A DNA stretch of 64,000 bases from assembly GCA_026399895.1 (NCBI GenBank), contig JAPLQC010000020.1:37581-101580 (forward strand). Reading direction: 5' to 3'. The notes under the pieces were generated by a model. That model saw nothing but the letters and a program-made list of their open reading frames with translations, was not told where the DNA came from and searched no databases. The stretch comes from Burkholderiales bacterium. Lineage in GTDB: Bacteria > Pseudomonadota > Gammaproteobacteria > Burkholderiales > Burkholderiaceae_D. Below are positions 1 to 9,172 of the stretch, one piece after another. How positions within the stretch are numbered: the first letter of the stretch is position 1; the number at the start of each line of letters is the position of its first letter. The position numbers and the translations under genes were made by a program.

Positions 1-2
1 CT

Positions 3-2222
3 CGCTGCCGCAGCGAGGCCGACTGGCTAATCGGCATCAATGGCACGCGCGCGATGACCGCATTCAACTCGAAAGAGGGCGGTTTTTATCTCACCACCGT
101 CGGTCGGGTCCAAACACCGACGCTATCCATCGTGGTTGAGCGTGAAGAGAAGATCAAACAGTTTCAGTCGCGCGACTATTGGGAAGTCAAAGCCGAGTTT
201 GTGTGTGCTGCCGGCATCTACGAAGGTCGCTGGTTAGATACCAAATTCAAAAAAGATGAGGCGGATCCTGAGCAGCGCGCCGAGCGGCTGTGGAGCAAGG
301 CCGCAGCGGATTCGATCGTCGCCGCCTGCCGCGCCAAGCCCGGCAATGTGAGTGAAGAATCAAAACCGAGCACTTCAATGGCGCCGGCACTGTTCGACCT
401 CACGAGTCTGCAACGTGAAGCGAACGCGCGTTTTGGCTTCTCTGCCAAAAACACGCTCGGGCTGGCGCAGGCACTGTATGAGCGGCATAAGGTGCTGACG
501 TATCCACGTACCGACTCTAAGCACCTGCCCGAAGATTATCTTGGCACCGTAAAGCAGACCTTGGAGTCGCTGGGCGAGATCAATAACTACTACCCGTTCT
601 CCGCGCAGATACTGAATAAGAACTGGGTCAAGCCGAACAAGCGTATTTTCGATAATACGAAAATCAGTGATCACTTTGCGATCATTCCGACCGGCCAGCT
701 GCCAAAGAGCTTGTCAGAGCCAGAGCAAAAGCTCTACGACTTGGTGGTTCGTCGCTTCATGGCGATTTTCTTTCCCGCCGCTGAGTACTTGGTGACCACA
801 CGCTTCACCGAGGTGTCAGGCCACCAGTTCAAGACCGAGGGCAAAATCTTGACCACGCCCGGTTGGTTATCGGTGTATGGCAAGGAAGCAGTCGACCCGA
901 ACGCTAAAGAGGGCGAGACTAGCGGCACCTTGGTCGCTGTCGCGGCCGGCGAAAAGGTCAAGACCGATAAAATCGAGCCGCATGCCTTGGTTACCAAACC
1001 ACCGGCGCGCTATTCGGAAGCCACGCTGTTATCGGCGATGGAAGGCGCAGGCAAATTTGTCGATGACGAAGAGTTGCGCGATGCGATGGCCGGCAAAGGT
1101 CTGGGCACGCCAGCCACACGCGCAGCCATTATCGAAGGGCTACTGAACGAAAAATATTTGATCCGCGAAGGTCGCGAGTTAATTCCGACTGCGAAAGCCT
1201 TTCAGCTGATGACGCTGCTGCGTGGTTTAGGTGTGGCCGAATTGACAGCGCCCGAGCTGACCGGCGAGTGGGAATCGAAATTGGCGCGCATGGAGCGCGG
1301 AGAAATTAGTCGTGAAGCTTTTATGCGCGAGATCGCGCAGATGACGCAGACCATCGTCAAGCGCGCAAAAGAATACGATAACGACACCATCCCCGGCGAC
1401 TATGCAACGCTAACGACGCCCTGCCCGAATTGCGGTGGCGTTGTGAAAGAAAACTACCGTCGCTTTGCCTGCACAAAGTGTGAGTTCTCTATCAGCAAAG
1501 TACCCGGTGGACGGCAATTTGAAGTCCCTGAGGTTGAAGAACTGCTTACTCAGCGCACGATTGGCCCGCTTCAAGGTTTTCGTTCGAAGATGGGACGGCC
1601 TTTCGCCGCGATTCTTAAAATCTCCCACGACGCAGACGCCAGCAACTACAAGCTTGAGTTTGATTTTGGACAGAGCAGTCTCGACGACGAGTCTGCAGAA
1701 CCTGTCGACTTCTCGGCCCAAACACCACTAGGCGCATGCCCGAAATGTGGCAGCGGTGTGTACGAGATGGGCCTGGCGTATGTGTGCGAGAAAACCGCTG
1801 CCAGACCTAAGGCCTGTGATTTCCGCAGCGGCCGCATCATCTTGCAACAAGAGATTTTGCCCGAGCAAATGGTGAAACTCTTGAACGAGGGTCGCACCGA
1901 TCTGCTACCTGGATTCGTTTCGCAGCGGACACGTCGTCCGTTCAAGGCTTATCTAGCGCGCGGCGCGGATGGCAAAGTCAGTTTCGAATTTGAAGAGCGC
2001 AAACCGAAAGCAGGCAAAGAAGGTGCCGCTCAAGCGAAAGCCGGCTCACGTGCTGCGGCAAAAAAACTGGCGCCAGCAGCGCCGGCAAAGAAAGCTGCTC
2101 CAAGTAAAACACCGGCCAAGAATGCAGCCGCCAAAAAAACCGCTGCAAAAAAACCCGCCGCGAAGAAAGTGGCAACAAAGAAAGTGGTTGCAAAAAAAGC
2201 GGTCGCAAAAAAGGCCGCCTAA
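3..2222 (+). CDS. topB: DNA topoisomerase III, 5'-truncated by the window edge, with a Lys/Ala-rich C-terminal tail
   Basis: Frame stays open upstream of the ORF-track ATG at 54 (RSEADWLIGINGTRAMT...). Type IA topoisomerase motifs (VGRVQTPTLSIVVERE, LTYPRTDSKHLPED) and C-terminal CPxC zinc-finger-like segments. Confidence 0.93.
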   Translation, partial: RCRSEADWLIGINGTRAMTAFNSKEGGFYLTTVGRVQTPTLSIVVEREEKIKQFQSRDYWEVKAEFVCAAGIYEGRWLDTKFKKDEADPEQRAERLWSKAAADSIVAACRAKPGNVSEESKPSTSMAPALFDLTSLQREANARFGFSAKNTLGLAQALYERHKVLTYPRTDSKHLPEDYLGTVKQTLESLGEINNYYPFSAQILNKNWVKPNKRIFDNTKISDHFAIIPTGQLPKSLSEPEQKLYDLVVRRFMAIFFPAAEYLVTTRFTEVSGHQFKTEGKILTTPGWLSVYGKEAVDPNAKEGETSGTLVAVAAGEKVKTDKIEPHALVTKPPARYSEATLLSAMEGAGKFVDDEELRDAMAGKGLGTPATRAAIIEGLLNEKYLIREGRELIPTAKAFQLMTLLRGLGVAELTAPELTGEWESKLARMERGEISREAFMREIAQMTQTIVKRAKEYDNDTIPGDYATLTTPCPNCGGVVKENYRRFACTKCEFSISKVPGGRQFEVPEVEELLTQRTIGPLQGFRSKMGRPFAAILKISHDADASNYKLEFDFGQSSLDDESAEPVDFSAQTPLGACPKCGSGVYEMGLAYVCEKTAARPKACDFRSGRIILQQEILPEQMVKLLNEGRTDLLPGFVSQRTRRPFKAYLARGADGKVSFEFEERKPKAGKEGAAQAKAGSRAAAKKLAPAAPAKKAAPSKTPAKNAAAKKTAAKKPAAKKVATKKVVAKKAVAKKAA

Positions 2223-2305
2223 ATCCCTCGTTGCCAGCGCTTGCGTTCGCGCGTCAACGATTCACGAACAGCTGAATCATTCAGCGCGGACATCTCTTTA
2301 CCCTC

Positions 2306-3368
2306 ATGCGCCAAGCGACTGAATCTACGCGCCTAACGACGGTGCTGCTCGCCAGCGGCATCATTTTGTCGTTGGCCATGGGCGTGCGTCATGGGTTTGG
2401 GTTTTGGCTGCAACCAGTGTCACAGCATCATGATTGGGCACGCGATACCTTTTCACTGGCGATGGCACTACAGAATCTGATGTGGGGTGTTTTCGGGCCA
2501 GTGGCTGGCATGGCAGCAGATCGCTTTGGCGCGCCCCGTGTGGTCTTGCTCGGTGCCTTGCTTTACATGGGTGGGCTGCTGGCGATGGCCAACGCTGTTC
2601 AGCCTTCGGTCTTTGTGATCGGGTCTGGTGTCCTGATTGGGGCAGGACTGTCATGCACGGCATTCGGTGCTTTGTCGGGTGTGGTTGGTCGCACCGCGCC
2701 GATTGCCCAACGCTCATGGGCTTTTGGTGTGCTTGGTGCAGCTGGCTCATTCGGACAATTTGCGATGGTGCCAGTTGAACAGCTCTTGATAGCGAATACT
2801 GGCTGGCAGGGCGCTCTGTATTGCTTAGCTGCCGCGGTCGTGGTGCTGATGATTCCGCTGTCGTTCATGCTGCGTGAGCCTCCCGAGTTGCCAAGTCCCG
2901 GCACGGCATCCCAAAGTATTTCCGAAGCAATGCGCGAGGCATTCGCACACCGACCGTTTCGATTGCTGGTGGCGGGCTATTTTGTTTGTGGTTTCCAGGT
3001 GGTGTTTATCGGGGTGCATCTGCCGTCGTATTTGAAAGATCGTCTTCGTGTTCTCGCCTTTGTCACCGACATCCGTCTATTTATTCGCGGCTTCCATGGG
3101 GCTGTTGTGGTTGTCTACCGTGCCGCTGACCAATGGCGTGATTGCCGGTATGTTTGGTGTACGCCATCTGTCGATGTTGTCGGGCTTTGTTTTTTTCTCG
3201 CACCAGCTGGGTAGTTTTTCGGGTGTCTGGCTCGGCGGTTACCTCTACACCGTGCAAGGCAGTTATGACACCGTCTGGCTGATCACGATCGCACTTGGCC
3301 TAGCCGCTTGCGCGCTTAACCTTCCGATTAGCGTGGCCGCGGTAAAGCGCGAGCCGCAGACTGCATGA
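2306..3368 (+). pseudogene. MFS transporter, disrupted (internal deletion plus frameshift)
   Basis: N-terminal half in frame of ORF 2306..3214 (to ...HLPSYLKDR). C-terminal half (FSPLSPTSVYLFAASMGLLWLSTVPLTNGVIAGMFG...) continues in another frame, ORF 3048..3368. Together shorter than a 12-TM MFS protein. Confidence 0.75.
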
Positions 3369-3493
3369 GACCCCGTCTGCGCCTTAGCTTGCTCGGCCTG
3401 ATTCTCGCAGCCGTCGCGGCAACCGCCTTTATGAGCTACCTGCGTCCGAACTTCGTGGTTTCGGTCGCGAATCAATTGTGGCTCTGCTTCTGA
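3365..3493 (+). CDS. 42-aa predicted small membrane protein (MRPRLRLSLLGLILAAVAATAFMSYLRPNFVVSVANQLWLCF)
   Basis: ATG overlaps the MFS stop (ATGA). One hydrophobic segment. Too short for the supplied ORF track. Confidence 0.45.
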   Translation: MRPRLRLSLLGLILAAVAATAFMSYLRPNFVVSVANQLWLCF

Positions 3494-3517
3494 GCCAAGC
3501 GCCGGTAAAATGGCGGC

Positions 3518-3745
3518 GTGAACCTGACACTCTCCGAACTCGAACAAGCCATTAACTACTGGCGCCGCATGCGGCCGTCGCAGGGGGAGGAGCGCGCCCT
3601 GTCGGCTGAAGTGAACGCACTGGCAGATGTGTATGCGCTGATGATCTTCCATCGCGCCGCCACCTTCCCGCTCGACGACCTGGCCCCCGTCGCGCGCGAA
3701 CTGATTGAGGCTTGGCGGCGAGCACGCGAGGGTAACGTCGCCTAA
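3518..3745 (+). CDS. DUF3717-like small protein
   Basis: 75 aa, MNLTLSELEQAINYWRRMRPS...LADVYALMIFHRA, resembles the DUF3717 family. Confidence 0.65.
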   Translation: MNLTLSELEQAINYWRRMRPSQGEERALSAEVNALADVYALMIFHRAATFPLDDLAPVARELIEAWRRAREGNVA

Positions 3746-4005
3746 AGCGAGAACGACCCCGGCACATCTTCTGCCTATTTGCACCTACTCACTTCTACTT
3801 CGTCTCATCTGCTTCTATTTGCATCGATCTGGTCGGATTTACGCACATTTGTACGGATTTGCGCCAGCCGATCGTTATGCCGTTTGGCTTGGCCAACCGC
3901 TGACCACTGGGCGCCTGCCCCGCGTGGTAGGCATCACTGCCGCTGCTAGATAGATTTGGTAGGGGATTCGCGGCTGCATTATTTGACGCGCCGCACAAAA
4001 AATCC

Positions 4006-4033
4006 TTGACTTCCCGTTATTTGGCCCTAAAAT
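4006..4033 (+). promoter_or_regulatory. sigma70-like promoter upstream of the phasin gene
   Basis: TTGACT (4006-4011), 16-nt spacer, TAAAAT (4028-4033). Confidence 0.5.
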
Positions 4034-4089
4034 CCGGTTTGTTGCGGCGCACAATGGCCGCTTAATTCACCGAATTCAAGGAGAATCAC

Positions 4090-4644
4090 ATGCTCGCAAA
4101 TCAAGAACAACTCAGCAAAGTTGCCAAGAACTCTATCGACGCTCAACTCAAGGCAATGCACGAACTTGCCAACCAAGCGCTGCACAGCGTTACTGCACTG
4201 GTTGAGCTGAATATAGCAACCGCCAAAGAATCGATGTCGCAAACCTCAGCGGCGGCGGCGCAGATGCTGGCGGCGAAAGACCCACAAGCACTGATCGACG
4301 CTACTTCGGCACAGGCACAACCCGGCGCAGAAAAAGCGCTCGCCTACGCGCGCCACATGGCGTCGATCATGGCCAAAGCTCAAACCGAGTTCACCAGCGC
4401 GACCGAAACCCGCATTGGTCAGAGCACACGCCAAATCAATCAGCTGATCGACGAAATGTCGAAATCTGCTCCGGCTGGTTCGGAAAATGTAATCTCACTG
4501 CTGAAAGCCAGCGTTGCCAACACCAACGCCGCCATCGAGCAAATGGTCAAAGGTAGCAAGCAGGCGCTTGCGACTATGGAAAGCGGCTTCGAAGAAATCA
4601 GCAGCCAGATGTCGGCAGCCAAGCCAAGCCGCGCGAAGAAATAA
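4090..4644 (+). CDS. phasin family protein
   Basis: 184 aa, MLANQEQLSKVAKNSIDAQLKAMHELANQALHSVTALVELNIATAKES, typical phasin N-terminus; AGGAG upstream. Confidence 0.88.
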   Translation: MLANQEQLSKVAKNSIDAQLKAMHELANQALHSVTALVELNIATAKESMSQTSAAAAQMLAAKDPQALIDATSAQAQPGAEKALAYARHMASIMAKAQTEFTSATETRIGQSTRQINQLIDEMSKSAPAGSENVISLLKASVANTNAAIEQMVKGSKQALATMESGFEEISSQMSAAKPSRAKK

Positions 4645-4666
4645 CTTCAGCAGTCGGTGACGCCAT

Positions 4667-4696
4667 TAAAACGGGCCGCGATGCGGTCCGTTTTTT
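4667..4696 (+). terminator. Rho-independent terminator after the phasin gene
   Basis: aaaacgggccgc-gat-gcggtccgtttttt. Confidence 0.8.
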
Positions 4697-6305
4697 ATGC
4701 AGCCCGCGATTGGTTGTCGACGATTGATTTTGACACTGCCTCGGCGACACGAATCCCATCAATCGCCGCTGACATGATCCCGCCCGCATAGCCCGCGCCT
4801 TCGCCGCCGGGGAACAGCCCGCGGGTATTAACGCTCTGCAGGTCGTGACCGCGGCGGATTCTGACCGGTGAAGAGGTTCGGGTCTCGACACCGGTCAGTA
4901 CAGCATCTTCTAAGGCAAAGCCTTGAATCTGCCGATCAAATGCCGGCAGTGCTTCTCGTATTGCTTCAATAGCGAATGTCGGCAGCGAGGGCCCCAAATC
5001 ACCTAATCGAACCCCCGGCTTATAAGACGGCAGCACGCTACCGAAAGACTGTGATGGCCGCTGTCGTATGAAGTCACCCACCAGCTGACCCGGCGCGCTG
5101 TAGTCGCCCCCACCAAGTTGAAACGCACGCGACTCGAGCTCACGCTGGTAATTAATACCTGCGAGCGGGCCACCGGGGTAATCCTCTGGCGTAATGCCCA
5201 CCACGATGCCAGCATTGGCGTTGCGCTCATTGCGCGAGTATTGACTCATACCATTGGTCACCACTCGCCCGACTTCGGACGTCGCCGCGATGACCGTGCC
5301 GCCAGGGCACATACAAAAACTGTACACCGACCGACCATTGCTCGCGTGATGTACCAGCTTGTAATCAGCGGCGCCGAGCATGGCATGACCGGCAAACTTG
5401 CCGAGGCGTGCACGATCAATCAGTGACTGCGGATGCTCGATGCGAAAGCCTATCGAAAACGGCTTGGCTTCTAGGAAGACGCCGGCATCGTGCAGCATCT
5501 GGAAAGTGTCGCGCGCACTATGGCCGATTGCGAGTATGGCGTGACGGGTATGTAGCTTGTCGCCATTGGAAAGATGCACCGCGCGTAACTGGCCATCAAC
5601 AATATCGAGTCCATCGACTTTTTGCTCGAACCTGAACTCGCCACCGAGCGAAACAATTTCTGCGCGCATCAACTCGATCATCTTTACCAGCCGAAATGTA
5701 CCGATGTGTGGCTTGCTAACGTACAGGATTTCAGGCGGCGCATCGGCTTTGACAAACTCTTCCAACACCTTGCGCCCGTAGTGCTTGGGGTCGCCGACCT
5801 GAGTCCATAGCTTGCCATCAGAAAAAGTACCTGCGCCGCCTTCGCCGAACTGCACGTTTGACTCCGGGTTCAGCTGATGCTGGCGCCAAAGCGCGAAAGT
5901 GTCTTTAGTGCGTTCTCGCACCACCTTGCCGCGTTCGATGATGATGGGACGAAAGCCCGCCTGCGCCAAAATCAACGCCGCGAACAACCCACATGGACCG
6001 AAGCCAATCACCACCGGGCGTTCCGATAAGCCGGCAGGAGCTCGCGCCACAAATCGGTAATCCATATCGGGTGTGATCATCACCTTCGGCAGGCGTCGCG
6101 AAAGCGCGGCTGGTTCGTCACGCAGCGTCACGTCGACCGTATACACCCACTGTATGGCGGATTTCTTGCGCGCATCGACACCGCGACGATGCACCTGTAA
6201 ATCAAGCAAGTCATCTTCCGTTGCACCCAAGCGCTGGAGGACTGTGTCACGCAGCGCGTGCTCAGGGTGATCTAACGGTAATACAAGGTCGGTGACGCGC
6301 AGCAT
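4695..6305 (-). CDS. FAD-dependent oxidoreductase (COG2509-like NAD/FAD-utilizing dehydrogenase)
   Basis: 536 aa. VIGFGPCGLFAALILAQAGFRPIIIERG, NVQFGEGGAGTFSDGKL, C-terminal GGEGAGYAGGIMSAAIDGI. Confidence 0.88.
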   Translation of the reverse strand: MLRVTDLVLPLDHPEHALRDTVLQRLGATEDDLLDLQVHRRGVDARKKSAIQWVYTVDVTLRDEPAALSRRLPKVMITPDMDYRFVARAPAGLSERPVVIGFGPCGLFAALILAQAGFRPIIIERGKVVRERTKDTFALWRQHQLNPESNVQFGEGGAGTFSDGKLWTQVGDPKHYGRKVLEEFVKADAPPEILYVSKPHIGTFRLVKMIELMRAEIVSLGGEFRFEQKVDGLDIVDGQLRAVHLSNGDKLHTRHAILAIGHSARDTFQMLHDAGVFLEAKPFSIGFRIEHPQSLIDRARLGKFAGHAMLGAADYKLVHHASNGRSVYSFCMCPGGTVIAATSEVGRVVTNGMSQYSRNERNANAGIVVGITPEDYPGGPLAGINYQRELESRAFQLGGGDYSAPGQLVGDFIRQRPSQSFGSVLPSYKPGVRLGDLGPSLPTFAIEAIREALPAFDRQIQGFALEDAVLTGVETRTSSPVRIRRGHDLQSVNTRGLFPGGEGAGYAGGIMSAAIDGIRVAEAVSKSIVDNQSRAA

Positions 6306-6523
6306 GTAAGGGTCCGGTTAAAACAAGGTGACGGCGCATAACCGCGCGTCATCATCAATTGTACCGAAGTGGTATCGCCCGATTTGTAGGATGAAGCGAT
6401 GGCGCGCTATCATTCGCGCCTCGTCTGGCTTGCGCTCCATTGCATCGTTGTCCGCAGCGCGACTTCCAACCTTGAAAGCTTGATCACAATGTCTCAAATG
6501 TTTCCGCAGTTTTGCGCGCAGCC

Positions 6524-7024
6524 ATGAAATCCGCACATACCGTTTCGAAGGATTTGCTGCCGCACGATTGTTACAAGGTTCGGCTTTCAACAGTACATGG
6601 CAACGGCGTATTCGCCACACGCAAAATTCCTGCGGGTACTCGAATCATCGAATACTGCGGAAAGCGCATCAGCGAAAAGCAGGCGGATCAGCGATTTGGT
6701 CTCGACCCCGACAATCCTCACCATACCTTTTTCTTCAGCCTGGAAAGTGGCCGACTGATTGATGGTGGCGATAACGGTAATGACGCGCGTTGGATCAATC
6801 ACTCGTGCGAACCGAATTGCGAGGCGCAAGAAACAAAGGGTCGGGTTTACATCCACGCGTTGCGAGATATATCGCGCGGCGAAGAGCTCTGCTACGACTA
6901 TGGTTTGGTGGTTGAGCAGCGCATGACTAAGGCGTTAAAAGAAGCCTACGCCTGCCGATGCGGCAGCGATGACTGCCGCGGCACCATGCTCGCACCGAAA
7001 ACCCGTGCCAAGTCGGCTCGCTAG
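6524..7024 (+). CDS. SET domain-containing protein (putative protein-lysine methyltransferase)
   Basis: VHGNGVFATRKIPAGTRIIEYCGKRIS, RWINHSCEPNCEAQ, GEELCYDYG and a post-SET-like CRCGSDDCRGTML. Start placed at ATG 6524. Confidence 0.88.
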   Translation: MKSAHTVSKDLLPHDCYKVRLSTVHGNGVFATRKIPAGTRIIEYCGKRISEKQADQRFGLDPDNPHHTFFFSLESGRLIDGGDNGNDARWINHSCEPNCEAQETKGRVYIHALRDISRGEELCYDYGLVVEQRMTKALKEAYACRCGSDDCRGTMLAPKTRAKSAR

Positions 7025-7185
7025 CAAAGACCGGAAAAACTTTGCGGACTGCTTCTGCTAACTGCTTCTGCTGACTTATTTTTCTGAATACCGCATCTGA
7101 ATACCGCAGCCAAATAAAGCAACCGGCTAAGGCTGCTCGCTAATTTCTGAGCACGCCATAGTTAGTCAAGCGAAGCGACCTCTGC

Positions 7186-7761
7186 TTACCAACGCCCAAG
7201 GTCCTCGCGTGCGAGGTCAAGGAATTCGGTACGCATCGCAAGGTTATCTTGTAGCTCGCCCAGCATGGCCGATGTAACGGTTTCTTCACCGGCAGTACGA
7301 ATTCCGCGACTCTCCATGCAAAGGTGACGGCAGCGGATCACGACCCCGGCCGCACGTGGCTCCAACATCTCCATCAAGGCATTCGCAACCTGCATGGTGA
7401 GCCGTTCTTGTACTTGTAGCCGCTTCATGAAGCAGTCGACCAAGCGCGTCAGCTTCGACAAGCCAACAATTTTCCCCTTAGGCAGGTAGCCGATCGTTGC
7501 CTTACCAAAGAATGGGGCGAGGTGATGCTCGCAATGACTGTAAACCGGAATGTTGCGCACCACGATCAACTCGTTGTAATGCTCGGCACCATCCTCGAAA
7601 GCCTTCATGACGTCTGCTGGGTTTTGCTTATAACCCGAGGTCCAATGGGCCCAGGCATTGACCACCCGCGCCGGCGTCTCGACAAGACCATTGCGATCAG
7701 GGTCTTCCCCGATGCTGATCAGAAACCGCCGCCAGTCTTGCTCAGTAAATTTCTCAGCCAT
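7186..7761 (-). CDS. folE: GTP cyclohydrolase I
   Basis: 191 aa. IPVYSHCEHHLAPFFGKATIGYLPKGKIVGLSKL, CRHLCMESRGIR. Confidence 0.95.
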   Translation of the reverse strand: MAEKFTEQDWRRFLISIGEDPDRNGLVETPARVVNAWAHWTSGYKQNPADVMKAFEDGAEHYNELIVVRNIPVYSHCEHHLAPFFGKATIGYLPKGKIVGLSKLTRLVDCFMKRLQVQERLTMQVANALMEMLEPRAAGVVIRCRHLCMESRGIRTAGEETVTSAMLGELQDNLAMRTEFLDLAREDLGRW

Positions 7762-7951
7762 CGTTCATTTTCCTTACGGTCGCTCGACGCCGCGGTCGAA
7801 CATGTCATTATTGAACTGTCTACTTTGATTGACATCGTAACCGAATTTCACGCCTAACACATCGAAATGTCCGGCCAACTTACGAGGTAGGGCTTAAGTT
7901 ATGCTGTTGTCCTTTCCGCATCCCGTTTTAGATCGACTACCGGAGCCCGCA

Positions 7952-8896
7952 ATGCCTTCAAAACACGTACTCGCAACCCTAGCCTTTGTCATGTTGCCGC
8001 TGAGCGCGCTATGTGAGCCATTTGCCTACGTACAAAACGAGAAGTCGGGAACGGTATCAGTGATTGATACCGCAAGCGACACGGTCGTTGGAGAGATCAA
8101 GGCGGGTGATAAGCCACGTGGTGCCGCGCTCTCGGCTGATGGGAAGTGGTTATTTGTCAGCGACCAGCCCAACAATATGTTGGTGAAGGTTGACACCGAA
8201 ACGCGCGAGGCAGTTGGGAAGATTGAGCTGGGCGAATCGCCGGAAGGTGTTTCCAGTTCACCCGACGGGAAGTGGATCGCCGCGGCTTCGGAAATCAGCA
8301 ATTCAGTGAACTTCATCGACGCGGCCAGCGGTAAAAAAATGTACGCCGTCAAAACGCGCGGCAAAAACCCGGAACACGCTGTGTTTAGCCCGGATGGCAA
8401 ATGGATGTTTGTGTCCGCCGAAGATGCCGACAGCGTCGACATCATTGATGTCAAGCGCCGCAAGCAGGTGGCGTCCGTCAAGGTCGGCGATAGGCCACGC
8501 GGGATCGCCTTCCGGCCTGACGGCAAGGTCGCTTACGTCGCTTGCGAGATCGCCAGCACGGTGTATGCGATCGATGTCGAAAAGCGCAAGGTTATCAAAC
8601 AGATAAAGACGGGTAATTTTTCTAACGGCGTGGCCATGGCACCCGATGGCAAGCGCGTGTTCATCTCAAACGGGAGGGACGCCACTGTGTCTGCCATCGA
8701 CACCACCAGCCATGAAATCCTTGCCACCATCCCGGTCGGCAAGCGCCCTTGGAATATGGCGATCACACCAGACGGCCGCAAGCTTTACGTGGCAAATGGC
8801 CGCTCGAATTCGGTGACGGTGATTGACGCGATTGACCTGAAAGCGATATCGGAAGTGCAAGTGGGCGAAATGCCATGGGGCGTAGTTATTAAATAA
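7952..8896 (+). CDS. secreted YVTN-type beta-propeller repeat protein
   Basis: Signal peptide from ATG 7952, then repeated units such as VSVIDTASDTVVGEIKAGDKPRGAALSADGKWLFVSD and VTVIDAIDLKAISEVQVGEMPWGV. Confidence 0.9.
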   Translation: MPSKHVLATLAFVMLPLSALCEPFAYVQNEKSGTVSVIDTASDTVVGEIKAGDKPRGAALSADGKWLFVSDQPNNMLVKVDTETREAVGKIELGESPEGVSSSPDGKWIAAASEISNSVNFIDAASGKKMYAVKTRGKNPEHAVFSPDGKWMFVSAEDADSVDIIDVKRRKQVASVKVGDRPRGIAFRPDGKVAYVACEIASTVYAIDVEKRKVIKQIKTGNFSNGVAMAPDGKRVFISNGRDATVSAIDTTSHEILATIPVGKRPWNMAITPDGRKLYVANGRSNSVTVIDAIDLKAISEVQVGEMPWGVVIK

Positions 8897-9172
8897 CTAT
8901 TGCTGGCGCTGCATTCGAAATAATCACCGCGCGTTGCTCACTCCGATGCTTAGTTTTTCGGCGTTGGTTGTCGGTTTGATAGCGCGGCTTGATCGGTCTC
9001 AACAGCTTGAAAAATTTTCACTTGTAGCCCGTATTGAGCAACCCCTATAGTCCGTGGCCCACTAGCATTGCAGAAGCTTTTTCATCGATATTGTGTAAAC
9101 ACTATCAATGAAAGTTTTGCCGCGTTAGCGGTTACAAACCGTGTTGTTTATAAAAACCAATCGGAGAATAAA

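Noticed and set aside
1969-2322. 117-aa Lys/Arg-rich ORF overlapping the end of topB
   Set aside because: Out-of-frame translation of the topB AAKK repeat tract.
2434-2778. 114-aa ORF inside the MFS gene
   Set aside because: Overlaps clear MFS coding sequence in another frame; Trp/Cys/Arg-rich composition.
7986-8890. Repetitive DNA pattern in the beta-propeller gene considered as a satellite or CRISPR-like repeat
   Set aside because: Repeats follow the protein YVTN/propeller periodicity and are divergent at the DNA level; no identical direct repeats with spacers.
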